From Bifidobacterium catenulatum subsp. kashiwanohense JCM 15439 = DSM 21854 (GTDB lineage: Bacteria > Actinomycetota > Actinomycetes > Actinomycetales > Bifidobacteriaceae), in the NCBI RefSeq assembly GCF_001042615.1, contig NZ_AP012327.1, positions 682,001-746,000 of the forward strand: DNA of 64,000 nt, given 5' to 3'. Positions 50,213 to 59,480 of this stretch are shown here, piece by piece. Numbering within the stretch: the first letter of the stretch is position 1; every line of letters begins with the position of its first letter. Under the pieces are notes generated by a model, which saw nothing but the letters and a program-made list of their open reading frames with translations, was not told the DNA's origin and did no database searches. Position numbers and translations under genes: made by a program.

Positions 50213-52708
50213 TCAGATCAAATTGTGCTTGTCGAGCCATTTCATAGCCAGTGCGCCGACCGGAATTCGCAGCCAGTAGAAGGCGATTCGGTAGACGAGA
50301 GTAGCGGAAACAGCAATGGTGGAGGGGATGCCTACGGCGGTAAACGCCACCGACAGCGCGGCTTCCACGGCACCCAGACCACCAGGTGTGGGAACCGCGG
50401 AACCCAAGGTGTTGGCAAGCAGGAAGATGAACGTGGTTTCTATGGGATTCGCGTGGCACCCAAAGGCCATCAACGCGGCCCAGAAGCCCAGTCCGGTCGC
50501 AAGGTTGAGTACCAATGCGCCCGCTATGCCGAAAGCCAGTTCTTTCGGGCGTGCGAGAACGTCGACTAGATTGCGTGCATAGGTCTTTGCCATCGGAAGA
50601 TATTTCTCGGTCACCAAATGACGTACCGGAGGAATCGCCATGGCCGCCGACACGACCAGTGCGACGAGGGCGATCACCATGATCAGCGTATTCGTCGGAA
50701 TCATGCCGGACAAGGTGTTGCGCCCCGTGAACAGGCCGATCGTCAGCAGCAGCACGATGGTGGTGCCTCCTTGCACGGCCCAGACCGCGCTCATAACCGC
50801 CGTCGCGGCGGTGCTGCGATAACCGCTTTTACGCAGGAACTGAAGGTTGACGAACGCGGGACCAACACCGGCCGGCATGGAAACGGCGGTGAAGCCGGAT
50901 GCCATCTGAGAGCAATACAAGCCGATCGTATTGCGTTTATCGGAATCCATGAACACGCCCAAGGTAATGGCGGAGCCAAGCCATGCAATAAAACCGAGAG
51001 CAACGCAAACAAGGGCCATAGCGAGATTCGCGTCTCTGACCGCTTTGATCATCTCGGCCGGCTGGATCTGTGTGAACACCACATATACGGCAATCACCAG
51101 CAAGGCGATGGCGAAGAAGGAGCGGAAGCTGAATCGCGATAGCGTGACTTTTTCCATCGAATCCGCAACATTCTGCGGGGCAAGCGCGGAAATCCGTGTG
51201 CGTAGATCGGCAAGCATCTTCTTATCCCAACCTGGCAGTGCGCGCGTTGCGGCTGGAACGGCGGCTTTTTGCACAAAAGGCGCCAGATTGATCAGCTGCT
51301 CATCGCCCCAGGTTCTGCGAGCGCAGGCGACTGCACGGTCGACGCCGTTCAACGTCGCAAGCAATACGAGAAGTTGCACCTTGTCGAGGGCGAAGTTTGG
51401 CGATGCGCTGCCATAATCGCCATTCTGCCATCCGGCAATCACCGGTTGATTGTTCTCCATACGAGACAAGGTGTCGGGTGTGATGCGCCGATGTGTGAAA
51501 CCATGGCGATGCGCTGCTGTGAGATATTCCATGAATGCTTCCATGTCATGGTCGGACATGGTGTTTTGGTTGCATTCCAGCGGCATGTGGTTGCGGTGGA
51601 ACACCAGAATGGAGGATTCTCCATAATCAGCCACACCGTATACGTTCGGAGTTTCTAAGCCGGCATTGGATAGGCCAAGAATCATGGCGTAATGATGGTG
51701 CATGGCGTCAACGGAGGAACGATCGCGGCGCATGGAAACACCGGTCAGGCGAAGCCACTGCCACACCTGATTGAGGTAACCGGCCGCATGTACCTGATTG
51801 TCGAGTACGGAAACGGTGTACTGTGTGCCTTCATAATCGACGACATCGTAGATACGGGAGTTTTCGATCAGATCATCATCCAACGTGGCCTTCAATACTC
51901 CTGAATCGGCGTATGGGGCGACTCTGCGTGTAAGCAGTGATACATCAATGCCGATGGAACGCAACGATTGCTCGATTTGAGTGCCCCAAGCGCCATTGTT
52001 CTGCGTGCCGATGGCGAAGCGAATCAGCATGCCTATAACGCGGCCTATGGCATAGGATGCAATGGCACCGGCCAGCGAATTCCATGAAAGCACAACCATC
52101 AGCATCGCCACGGCGTACAGTACATTCCATCCCCATTTGGTGCATGAGCGGATACGACGCGGGCCTGAAACGGTGAGGAACGACGCTATGGCGGCGTAAA
52201 AGTCGGGAAGCAGTCCGGTACCTACGGATGTGCTGTTGGATTGCAATGGAATGATCAGCATGGCATTGCCGGAATTGCTGATCAGCGCGGATACGCCCCA
52301 TACCGTGAAGAATCCGAAGATGAGGGACACCACGGAAACCACGCTTTGCAGCCACTCTTTGGATGCGAGCAGCTGAATGAGCACACTGACTGTGATGCAT
52401 ACGATGGCAAGTTGCTGCAGCAGGGAGGATGGCACATCCATCAGCCAGCTGACTACACGTCCCGCGGAGCGAACGTCGGATTCCACGCCGGACGCGGTGC
52501 CGTGCAGATACACGGAGAACAGGATTACGCCTATGCCGAGCACCAGCGCGAAGAACGCGTGCGTCAAATCGGCGAAATCGCGGCTGCGCTTCGGTGGCAC
52601 ATCGTCGATATGCGGCTCGGGCTTATTAGCTTCGGGGGAGTGAGACACTGTTGACTTGCTCCATACGTATGAGATTGGCTTCAGGTGGGTCACATTGCCC
52701 CACTGCAT
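50213..52708 (-). CDS. Large membrane protein: kinase-like middle domain and C-terminal LPG-synthase-TM/flippase-like domain
   Basis: An approximately 831-residue protein. The N-terminal third has about six membrane segments. A soluble middle domain (about residues 250-510) resembles a protein-kinase fold, with HRHGFTHRRITPDTLSRMENN at the catalytic-loop position and VIAGWQNGD where DFG would be; the catalytic Asp residues are not conserved. The C-terminal part has eight or so helices with the UPF0104/LPG_synthase_TM block SMPAGVGPAFVNLQFLRKSGY and NTLGSAVPTPGGLGAVEAAL. The start is uncertain: ATG 52708 (AAGGCG upstream) or GTG 52648; the TTG at 52756 lies in a hairpin. A lipid-flippase-like role is plausible. 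Confidence 0.75.
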   Translation of the reverse strand: MQWGNVTHLKPISYVWSKSTVSHSPEANKPEPHIDDVPPKRSRDFADLTHAFFALVLGIGVILFSVYLHGTASGVESDVRSAGRVVSWLMDVPSSLLQQLAIVCITVSVLIQLLASKEWLQSVVSVVSLIFGFFTVWGVSALISNSGNAMLIIPLQSNSTSVGTGLLPDFYAAIASFLTVSGPRRIRSCTKWGWNVLYAVAMLMVVLSWNSLAGAIASYAIGRVIGMLIRFAIGTQNNGAWGTQIEQSLRSIGIDVSLLTRRVAPYADSGVLKATLDDDLIENSRIYDVVDYEGTQYTVSVLDNQVHAAGYLNQVWQWLRLTGVSMRRDRSSVDAMHHHYAMILGLSNAGLETPNVYGVADYGESSILVFHRNHMPLECNQNTMSDHDMEAFMEYLTAAHRHGFTHRRITPDTLSRMENNQPVIAGWQNGDYGSASPNFALDKVQLLVLLATLNGVDRAVACARRTWGDEQLINLAPFVQKAAVPAATRALPGWDKKMLADLRTRISALAPQNVADSMEKVTLSRFSFRSFFAIALLVIAVYVVFTQIQPAEMIKAVRDANLAMALVCVALGFIAWLGSAITLGVFMDSDKRNTIGLYCSQMASGFTAVSMPAGVGPAFVNLQFLRKSGYRSTAATAVMSAVWAVQGGTTIVLLLTIGLFTGRNTLSGMIPTNTLIMVIALVALVVSAAMAIPPVRHLVTEKYLPMAKTYARNLVDVLARPKELAFGIAGALVLNLATGLGFWAALMAFGCHANPIETTFIFLLANTLGSAVPTPGGLGAVEAALSVAFTAVGIPSTIAVSATLVYRIAFYWLRIPVGALAMKWLDKHNLI

Positions 52709-52721
52709 TCGATAATACGCC

Positions 52722-52756
52722 TTGAGGGTGGCTACGAAATACGTGGCCACCCTCAA
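52722..52756 (-). terminator. Hairpin between purB and the membrane protein gene
   Basis: TTGAGGGTGGCTACG (52722-52736) and CGTGGCCACCCTCAA (52742-52756) are complementary apart from one position, 15-bp arms with a 5-nt loop. It lies 38 bp past the purB stop and probably marks the end of the purB mRNA; no T run. Confidence 0.55.
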
Positions 52757-52793
52757 AATGCATGGTTTTTAGCGCTTATTCGACAGTTGCGGT

Positions 52794-54236
52794 TCAGCGG
52801 TCGAAATCCACCAGCTTGCCGGCGACACCGGTATATGTTGCCGGAGTCAGCGCCTTCAAGCGGGCCGCTGTGGCATCGTCGAATGCCTGCTGGTCGATGA
52901 ACTGTTCGACGGCCTCCTTGGAGATTTCATGGCCGCGCATGAGCTCCTTGACCTTCTCGTACGGCTTGTCCATGCCCGGCAGACCTGCCAGTTCGCAGGC
53001 GCGCATGGCGGTCTGAATCGGCTCGCCAAGCACCTCCCAATTGGAGTCGAGCTCGGCTTCGATGGCGATGTCGTTCGGATGGATGGAATTCAGGCCGCCC
53101 ATCAGATTATTGAGCGCCAGCACGGAATAGCCCAGTGCGGAACCGATATTGCGCTGTGTGGTGGAATCGGTCAGATCGCGCTGCCAACGGGACTCGACGA
53201 GCGTTGCGGACAAGGTGTCAAGCAGCGAGCAGGAGATCTCCAGATTCGCCTCAGCGTTTTCGAAACGGATCGGATTGACCTTGTGCGGCATGGTGGAGGA
53301 TCCGGTGGCGCCCTTGACGGGAACCTGGGCGAACGCGCCACGGGAGATGTACATCCATACATCCACGCACAGGTTGTGCAGAATACGGTTCGTATGGCTG
53401 ATGGTACCGTACAGCTCGGCCTGCCAGTCGTGCGATTCGATCTGCGTGGTCAACGGATTCCAAGTCAGACCCATGCGGTTGGTGACAAACTCACGGGAGA
53501 CGGCAACCCAATCCACATCCGGGCATGCGGCCAGATGCGCGCCGAACGTGCCGGTAGCGCCATTGATCTTGCCGAGATATTCCTGAGCCTTGACCTTGTT
53601 CAGCTGGCGGTTCAGACGGTACACGTACACCGCAAGCTCCTTGCCCAGCGTGGTTGGGGTAGCCGGCTGGCCATGGGTCAGCGACAGCATGGCCTTGTCG
53701 CGGTATTCTTCGGCCTTCTGAGCCAGATGGTCGAGGATGGCCTGCGCGCCCGGCAGCCACACGTTCTCGATGCCGTTCTTCACGCAGCGGGCAATGGACA
53801 GGTTGTTGATGTCTTCGGACGTGCAGGCGAAATGCACCAGGGTCTTGAGTCCGGTCAGCTGGGTTTCATGGCCGAGCACGTCGGCGGCCTTGTCAAGCTG
53901 ATCGTCGATATAATATTCCACGGCCTTCACATCATGATGGGTTTTGGCCTCATGAGCGGCGTGCTGAGCGATGCCTTCGGCACCGAAATCCTCAGGGATG
54001 GAGCGCAGGAACGCCTGCTCCTCATCGGTAAGCGGCTTGACGCCCGGAACGATGGTTTGGTTGCCGTTGCCTTCAAAACCGTTGGCAAGCAGAATCATCC
54101 ATTCGACTTCCACACGCATGCGCTCGCGGTTCAATGCCGGTTCGCTCAAATATTCGACAAGCGGAGCGGTCTGCCCATGGTAACGGCCGTCAAGAGGAGT
54201 CAATGCGATTGCAGGGGAGATATCAGTAAGCTTCAT
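52794..54236 (-). CDS. purB: Adenylosuccinate lyase
   Basis: A 480-residue lyase used twice in purine synthesis (SAICAR to AICAR, adenylosuccinate to AMP). It starts MKLTDISPAIALTPLDGRYHGQTA and has AEGIAQHAAHEAKTHHDVKAVEYY, FACTSEDINNL, SLTHGQPATPTTLGKELAVY and the flexible signature loop with catalytic Ser, KGATGSSTMPHKVNPIRFENAE. It is the longer E. coli-like type. ATG 54236 is chosen by homology; ATG 54248 is in frame and neither has a strong ribosome site. It completes the set of purine genes in the window but is apart from them. Confidence 0.95.
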   Translation of the reverse strand: MKLTDISPAIALTPLDGRYHGQTAPLVEYLSEPALNRERMRVEVEWMILLANGFEGNGNQTIVPGVKPLTDEEQAFLRSIPEDFGAEGIAQHAAHEAKTHHDVKAVEYYIDDQLDKAADVLGHETQLTGLKTLVHFACTSEDINNLSIARCVKNGIENVWLPGAQAILDHLAQKAEEYRDKAMLSLTHGQPATPTTLGKELAVYVYRLNRQLNKVKAQEYLGKINGATGTFGAHLAACPDVDWVAVSREFVTNRMGLTWNPLTTQIESHDWQAELYGTISHTNRILHNLCVDVWMYISRGAFAQVPVKGATGSSTMPHKVNPIRFENAEANLEISCSLLDTLSATLVESRWQRDLTDSTTQRNIGSALGYSVLALNNLMGGLNSIHPNDIAIEAELDSNWEVLGEPIQTAMRACELAGLPGMDKPYEKVKELMRGHEISKEAVEQFIDQQAFDDATAARLKALTPATYTGVAGKLVDFDR

Positions 54237-54350
54237 AGGTAACAGCATACGTTCAGCCGTAAACGAGATCCGGGTATCTGTCCGCTCGGCGGATGTCGCC
54301 TATCGTGCGTTATCGGTTCTGCTCGGCTGCGGCATGGCCGCTGTGTGCTT

Positions 54351-55832
54351 TCATTTGCTCATACGACCTTCGAAATACATGACCTCCTGCAGGTCGCCGT
54401 CGAGAATCTCATCGAAATGTCGTTCGTGGGTTTTCACGGCGGACGATCCCATATCGGTTGCGTTCTGATATGCGGCTTGATGATATTTCAGCCAATGCGT
54501 GATCTCCTTGTTGTCGGGAGCGTCTATGACGGGGGTTCCCGAGAACGTTGATTTCGGATTGTTGTCGGACTTGCTTGCAGTGCCGCGTACGGTCAGCCAA
54601 TGTTCGGAATTGGGATTGGGCGCTCCATCGAGGGCTGCCACAAGCTCGTCGTCCATCTCCACGCTGGTCACCCACGTTTTGTCTGGAATCGGATGGTTGG
54701 CTACGGGCGATCCGGCGGTGACCACATGTTTGACGTCATAATCGTCCTTCAGATCCGATGCGATGGTGGCTGCGACGATGCCGCCCTGCGAATGCCCGAT
54801 CAGCGCAACCGGCTCATCGGAGTTGATGCCGGCCTGTTTCATGGCTTCCTGCACCATGCGTGCGCTGTCCGCCTCCATACGCTGCTTGCTGTCGGAACTC
54901 ATAAGCTCAACGTTCTGCGGCCATCCGAACGGGGAATCCCGCTTGCCGTCGGTGCCGGGAATGGTGACGAGCCATGAGTTGGTGCCATCGGTTCTACGGT
55001 ATTTGGAGATGGCGATGGTACCGTACGTAAGCCCGCTGTCGAGATCGGCTTTGCCGAGACGTTCCTCGCCGAGACGCCGAAGATCTTCCATCGCTTCGCC
55101 CACGCTATGCGATTCTCGAACCACTTCGGTTTTCGGCCGTACTCGGGTGACGGTGAGGTTGTTGCCCTGAATAAGGTTGTAGCCACGCGAGGATGCTTTG
55201 GAAATGGTGCCGGCCGCATGGTTGACTTCGTCGGTATGCAACAGGCCTGCGACTTTGCCGTATCCGCTGAGTGCGGCGCCGGCCGCGCCCATAATGCCTT
55301 CCTGTGCCCAATCCAACGAATCCAACAGGTAGATGGGGTTGGATTTGCCTTCGTTGATGGAACCCATCACGTATCCCAAGGCGGACATGGCCATGCCAGC
55401 AAGTATCGACTCCTTCGGGAATGATGTGATCGTCAATTGCAGGAGTTCGTTTAAGGCCCTTCTGCCGGCGTCATCGACTTGGGAATACAGAGATTGCGCA
55501 CGAATGATCAATGCCGATAATTCAGACAATCGTGCCGCCATCGCTCCCAGTGCGCTCGCGTGGCCGTCGCAACGTTCGATAAGTTGATTGTACGGCAATT
55601 CGATATGGTCTGCGGCATTGCAGTAGAAGTTTGATCCGGACAACGGGGCGATGGCCGATGATGCATAGGGATAGGTGGAAAGCTGAAAGCTCAACGCTCG
55701 GAACGAGTCATGGGTGCGGTTCAGTTCGTCGGCCGCATGGCTGAGTGCTTTCGCAGCACGCAGATATGCTTCGGCTTCTTCTGTGGAATATTTGCATCCG
55801 CCGCTGACTCTGGCGGTCACTTGCCAGCTCAT
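54351..55832 (-). CDS. Alpha/beta hydrolase-like protein with helical N-terminal domain
   Basis: A 493-residue protein. Residues 1-220 are helical and low in charge pattern, with a Gly/Ala-rich hydrophobic stretch around residues 145-200 (ESILAGMAMSALGYVMGSI, EGIMGAAGAALSGYG). The C-terminal half is an alpha/beta hydrolase: WLVTIPGTDG and the nucleophile elbow ALIGHSQGGIVAATIA, followed by HVVTAGSPVANHPI and an acidic region. The start overlaps the stop of a WXG100-like gene (ATGA). The pairing suggests a lipase-like effector or cell-surface enzyme exported with its WXG partner. The export route is not visible in the window. Confidence 0.75.
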   Translation of the reverse strand: MSWQVTARVSGGCKYSTEEAEAYLRAAKALSHAADELNRTHDSFRALSFQLSTYPYASSAIAPLSGSNFYCNAADHIELPYNQLIERCDGHASALGAMAARLSELSALIIRAQSLYSQVDDAGRRALNELLQLTITSFPKESILAGMAMSALGYVMGSINEGKSNPIYLLDSLDWAQEGIMGAAGAALSGYGKVAGLLHTDEVNHAAGTISKASSRGYNLIQGNNLTVTRVRPKTEVVRESHSVGEAMEDLRRLGEERLGKADLDSGLTYGTIAISKYRRTDGTNSWLVTIPGTDGKRDSPFGWPQNVELMSSDSKQRMEADSARMVQEAMKQAGINSDEPVALIGHSQGGIVAATIASDLKDDYDVKHVVTAGSPVANHPIPDKTWVTSVEMDDELVAALDGAPNPNSEHWLTVRGTASKSDNNPKSTFSGTPVIDAPDNKEITHWLKYHQAAYQNATDMGSSAVKTHERHFDEILDGDLQEVMYFEGRMSK

Positions 55833-56152
55833 GCCGCACCTACCGACCATAGGATGCGTAAGGTGTCGTTGAGCGCGTCTCGCAGCGCCAAGGATTGTTT
55901 GCGTAACTCATCGAGCCGCGCGCGATATAGTTCGGCGGCGGTTCCCGTCCAATCGGGCAGTGAACTGGATGCGAGCGCGGCGTCAAGATCATCGAGGCGT
56001 CGCGATGCGGAAGTGAGTTTGGCGTTGATCAGCGCTTGAGTGACGCGTATGCCGGTACGACAGTGGCAGGGCATGCCCGGCATTGAAGCCAAGGTGTTGA
56101 TGGGGTTGTACCCCAGTGAGGGAACAAACGGGTATGCGATTGAAGTGTTCAT
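55829..56152 (-). CDS. WXG100-like small helical protein
   Basis: A 107-residue protein starting MNTSIAYPFVPSLGYNP. The second half is two helices joined by LPDWTGTAAELYRARLDEL, a W-x-G turn as in WXG100/ESAT-6-like proteins. A longer frame to 56302 has an implausible Arg-rich N-terminus. No clear ribosome site precedes the ATG. It is translationally coupled to the hydrolase gene. Confidence 0.65.
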   Translation of the reverse strand: MNTSIAYPFVPSLGYNPINTLASMPGMPCHCRTGIRVTQALINAKLTSASRRLDDLDAALASSSLPDWTGTAAELYRARLDELRKQSLALRDALNDTLRILWSVGAA

Positions 56153-56232
56153 AGCTGTATTGGAACACAACGGGAGGCTGCCGTGGCGTGGAGAACGAGA
56201 CCTGTGGTCGGAGGATGGTCGAAAAACAAGTT

Positions 56233-56274
56233 GCCGGCGTGTCGCTGTTGGAAAATCAACGAAAGCACGCCGGC
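56233..56274 (-). terminator. Terminator of the MoxR-VWA operon
   Basis: GCCGGCGTG (56233-56241) pairs with CACGCCGGC (56266-56274). On the minus strand the stem is followed by AACTTGTTTTT. It lies 34 bp past the last operon gene. Confidence 0.7.
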
Positions 56275-56308
56275 ATGCCTGTGGATAACTTGCTTGAAGC
56301 AAGTCCCC

Positions 56309-56875
56309 TTACCAAGGTTTTGCAGGTGAGGACGTTCCGTCGGAATCCTGTTTGGCGGCAGAACCGGAATCGTTGGAATCGGATTGGGTGGATTGTGCGT
56401 TCTGTGCCAGAAGCTCCTCGACTTTCTGACGCTGCTCGTCGGTCAATGTGCTTCCGTTGCCTTGATTGCCGTCGGTGACGGACTGCTCGCCTTCGATGGC
56501 GGTGCCCGTATCGGATTTTCCTGAATCCTGCATTGACTGGATCTTCTTGCGTATGGATTCGGTCAGTCTTGCCGAGACGGCGGCGTTATGTTCGATGGAT
56601 GAACGCACGTTTGGCAACAACAACACGCCTGCCGTTCCGGCTTCACGGAATTGGGCGTCGGTCTGCTGCTGCTGGGTCTGTAATTTGTCGAAATCGGCGT
56701 CCTGCTGTTGGCTGGCTTTGATATTCGCGTTCAAGCTGTTCGTGGCTTGATTGTAGTTGCTTACGGACGCGAGATTCACTATGGCAAGCGCGCCCACGGC
56801 GATTGAAATGGCCGCGATGACGGCGATGATGATGCGAACGGGCAAGGATGCGCGTGCTTTGACAGTCGTGCTCAC
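56309..56875 (-). CDS. Single-pass membrane protein of the MoxR/VWA operon
   Basis: A 188-residue protein with one N-terminal membrane helix (about residues 12-35, VRIIIAVIAAISIAVGALAIV), then a Gln/Asp-rich helical region likely to form a coiled coil (KASQQQDADFDKLQTQQQQTD), and a low-complexity Ser/Asp tail. The GTG at 56875 follows GGAGG and overlaps the stop of the VWA gene (GTGA). Longer frames upstream are out of register with it. It probably faces the outside. Function unknown. Confidence 0.7.
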   Translation of the reverse strand: MSTTVKARASLPVRIIIAVIAAISIAVGALAIVNLASVSNYNQATNSLNANIKASQQQDADFDKLQTQQQQTDAQFREAGTAGVLLLPNVRSSIEHNAAVSARLTESIRKKIQSMQDSGKSDTGTAIEGEQSVTDGNQGNGSTLTDEQRQKVEELLAQNAQSTQSDSNDSGSAAKQDSDGTSSPAKPW

Positions 56876-57891
56876 AGCAGCCTCCTGGATTGCGTGATCC
56901 ATGCTCCGGCTTCGAAGGCCAGCAGCAGCGCCACGGCAATGGCGAACGGCCAGACCACGGCGACGGTTCTCGTGCGTTGTTTGGTGGTTTGCGTGACACG
57001 CCATTGGCTGGATGCCTCTTTGGAGGCTCCGCCGTCCATGGTTGTTGTCGCGTTGAGTTGGATTGCGGTTCCGCTGAGTTCGTCGGCGATGGTGTTCATC
57101 TCGTCGGCGTTCATGCGTGATACGCCGGGTTCGCCGGTTTCCGGATCGGTGGCCCACTGTCCGTCGCCTTCGTTCACGCCATCGCCGGTCATGGGGATGT
57201 TACCCCCTTGTTCGCTGCCGACGGCAATGGTGAACGCGTCGGAAAGGTAGCGGCGTAGTGATGAGAACGTACGACGTGTTTTCGAAGATGTCTGTTCGCC
57301 GTCCGAAATCAGGTACAGCACAATCGCATCATCCGGATGCTGCTCATGAATCGACTTGCAGGTCAACAGCAACTGGTCAATCGGCACATCCAAAGTCGAA
57401 CCGGCTGAAACGGAAGTCGATTCCGGTGCGAGCGTATCCGCCCAATTGTCGATTGCTTTCGAATCGGGTGTCAATGGAACATCCAATGTTCCCGAAGCTC
57501 CGAATCGCAATGCCGCGAAACTGGAATTCGGGTACATGGCGGTGATGTCTTTTACGGCCTGCTTGGAAACATCCAAACGGCTGAGTTGCTCGTCGGAACC
57601 GTATTGCGCGTCCTTGACCGCCATGGAACCGGTCACGTCGACCGCCACCACCACATCGGTGGCGTTGATCGCGCGGCTATTCGTGGATGAGACGATGCTT
57701 GGGGTCAATGCCATAACGGCCACGAGCATGCAGGTAAGGGAACGTCTTACGCAAGCCCAGACGGTTTCGTCGCTTTGCCCTCGTCTGCGGATATGCAGCA
57801 CGATCTGTACGACTGCGCAAGCCAGCATGGCCACGGCGACCGCCGAGCCGACGGGCCAGCCCAAAGCTGGGGAGAGCGTCAGATGATTCAT
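56872..57891 (-). CDS. VWA-domain membrane protein (second of two)
   Basis: A 339-residue protein with N-terminal membrane segments, a von Willebrand factor A domain whose metal site reads VVVAVDVTGSMAVKD, a later Asp in LYLISDGEQTSS, and a C-terminal membrane helix (VVWPFAIAVALLLAFEAGAW). It resembles BatA/BatB proteins encoded with MoxR ATPases. The ATG at 57891 overlaps the upstream VWA gene's stop (ATGA). The role is probably in assembly or metal loading of an envelope complex, inferred from the operon type. Confidence 0.85.
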   Translation of the reverse strand: MNHLTLSPALGWPVGSAVAVAMLACAVVQIVLHIRRRGQSDETVWACVRRSLTCMLVAVMALTPSIVSSTNSRAINATDVVVAVDVTGSMAVKDAQYGSDEQLSRLDVSKQAVKDITAMYPNSSFAALRFGASGTLDVPLTPDSKAIDNWADTLAPESTSVSAGSTLDVPIDQLLLTCKSIHEQHPDDAIVLYLISDGEQTSSKTRRTFSSLRRYLSDAFTIAVGSEQGGNIPMTGDGVNEGDGQWATDPETGEPGVSRMNADEMNTIADELSGTAIQLNATTTMDGGASKEASSQWRVTQTTKQRTRTVAVVWPFAIAVALLLAFEAGAWITQSRRLL

Positions 57892-58955
57892 CGCTTCAAC
57901 CTCCAAGCTAATATCAGCCAGAACACCATTACCACAGCCAGCGCCAATGTCCACCATCCAGGCGCGTCCGACATGGCGGCCTTGCTGTTTGACGCGCTTT
58001 CCTGGCTGCGACGTGATTCGATTTGTTTGACCAGTTCGGAAACGGAAGCGCCGTTCGATTGCGTGAGAAACACGCCGTCATGTGATTCGATTTCGGATTT
58101 GAACTGACTGGTGGTCTGCTCCGATTCGCTTTGCTGTGGTCCGGAAAAAAGCCCGTCAACCGTGATGTCCGCCTGTTTGGTCAGGTCGAGTGCTTCCTGA
58201 AGCGTGTATGTCGGATCTCCGGAAACGACATTATCGGTGGCGAGCACAATGGAAGCGGCACGTTGACGGGACGAGGTGTCCGCATTGGCGCTGCCGTAGG
58301 CGAAACCGGGCAGCATGGCCGCACAGCTCACTACGCCGTCGCCGATCAGAGAAGTGGCGTCCTTGCGATTCTGAGTGCCTTCCAACCAGTCGGAGATCGC
58401 CTGATAGTCGCTGTCTTTCATCTTGTCGATATCATCTTGCGATTCAACACCCTTCAGTATCGTACTGGCCTTGTCGAGCTGCTCGGATACCAGCTCATAA
58501 TCGTCGGTCAACGGAAACACGGTACGTGACGTGGAATTGAAAATACTCAATCCGATGCGTTCGCCCTTGAAACTATCAACCAATCTGCGGTAGGTGTCGA
58601 TCACTTCTCGGTCGTAAGGCAACGTCGATCCAGACACGTCCAAGCACAGCACGATATCGCGGCTGCTTGCGCGTTCCTCTCCTTCATCAACGGTGCTGGG
58701 GCGTGCCATCAGCGCTATCGTCAATACCAACGCGGCCACCAGCAGGACAGCGGCCATACGTGACAGCGTGCGCCACTGACGGAACAGCTTCGACGCGGTT
58801 TCGGTGTTGAGATCGTCATCTAAGCTGAACGTTCGTGCGGATCCGGTATCGGCATGCTTGCGTTTCGCGTCGACCAGCACCATGACGGCGACGACGGCCA
58901 ATGCCGCAATCAGACCTGCGAAACTGGCCCACGGCCAGTGCCATGACAATTCCAT
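57888..58955 (-). CDS. VWA-domain membrane protein (first of two)
   Basis: A 355-residue protein with two N-terminal membrane segments, a VWA domain with the metal-site motif DIVLCLDVSGSTLPYDR, and a C-terminal membrane helix (WWTLALAVVMVFWLILAW). It is a BatA/BatB-like partner of the following VWA protein. The start abuts the stop of the 174-residue membrane protein gene, and its stop overlaps the next start by ATGA. Confidence 0.86.
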   Translation of the reverse strand: MELSWHWPWASFAGLIAALAVVAVMVLVDAKRKHADTGSARTFSLDDDLNTETASKLFRQWRTLSRMAAVLLVAALVLTIALMARPSTVDEGEERASSRDIVLCLDVSGSTLPYDREVIDTYRRLVDSFKGERIGLSIFNSTSRTVFPLTDDYELVSEQLDKASTILKGVESQDDIDKMKDSDYQAISDWLEGTQNRKDATSLIGDGVVSCAAMLPGFAYGSANADTSSRQRAASIVLATDNVVSGDPTYTLQEALDLTKQADITVDGLFSGPQQSESEQTTSQFKSEIESHDGVFLTQSNGASVSELVKQIESRRSQESASNSKAAMSDAPGWWTLALAVVMVFWLILAWRLKR

Positions 58956-59480
58956 TCATCGCCACCTTTCCACAAGATTGGCAACCCACTCTCCGGCTTG
59001 TTCGACGGTGGCCTCCCTGGCAGTGTGATTGCGTTCGGCATCAGCGAATTCCGGAGGATACAACGCTTCGATGGTCTGCCTGAGCAAGGTGAGACCATGC
59101 TGATTGCCTGTCGTGCGTGGAGTCGCTTCAATATCGGTGAGCGTTTGGCTGCGCACATCGCTGCCGATGGCTGCGGATGCAAAATCCCTTGCGATGGCCG
59201 CAAGCAGAGCGAACGCGTTCTCCCTCGCAAGATCGCCGTTGGCGTGACGGGCAACCACATCATCGATGCGTTCGTGCCATACCGACGTGCCCGTGGCCGC
59301 ATCATGACGTCCGTGATTGACGGCCTTCGTGGGCTTACGGTTCGGACGTGACAGCCACACCACGAGAATGACGAGTGCCACAGCGATGGCGATGCACACT
59401 GCGATGACGATACCCAGACCCGTTTCGATATGAATCGGATCCATCGTGTCGAAACCGTTGTCGGACAAGGTGATGATCAT
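58956..59480 (-). CDS. Small membrane protein of the MoxR/VWA operon
   Basis: A 174-residue protein with one strong membrane helix (about residues 22-45, GIVIAVCIAIAVALVILVVWL) and a soluble C-terminal domain. Proteins of this size sit between DUF58 and VWA genes in many such operons (DUF4381-like position), but I see no decisive motif. The ATG at 59480 overlaps the DUF58 stop (ATGA). Confidence 0.72.
   Translation of the reverse strand: MIITLSDNGFDTMDPIHIETGLGIVIAVCIAIAVALVILVVWLSRPNRKPTKAVNHGRHDAATGTSVWHERIDDVVARHANGDLARENAFALLAAIARDFASAAIGSDVRSQTLTDIEATPRTTGNQHGLTLLRQTIEALYPPEFADAERNHTAREATVEQAGEWVANLVERWR

Noticed and set aside
52709..52756. Upstream TTG start for the large membrane protein
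   Set aside because: The start codon would be inside the perfect arm of the post-purB hairpin, with no ribosome site.
56153..56302. N-terminal extension of the WXG100-like protein
   Set aside because: The extra residues are Arg-rich and atypical, and the region overlaps the operon terminator.
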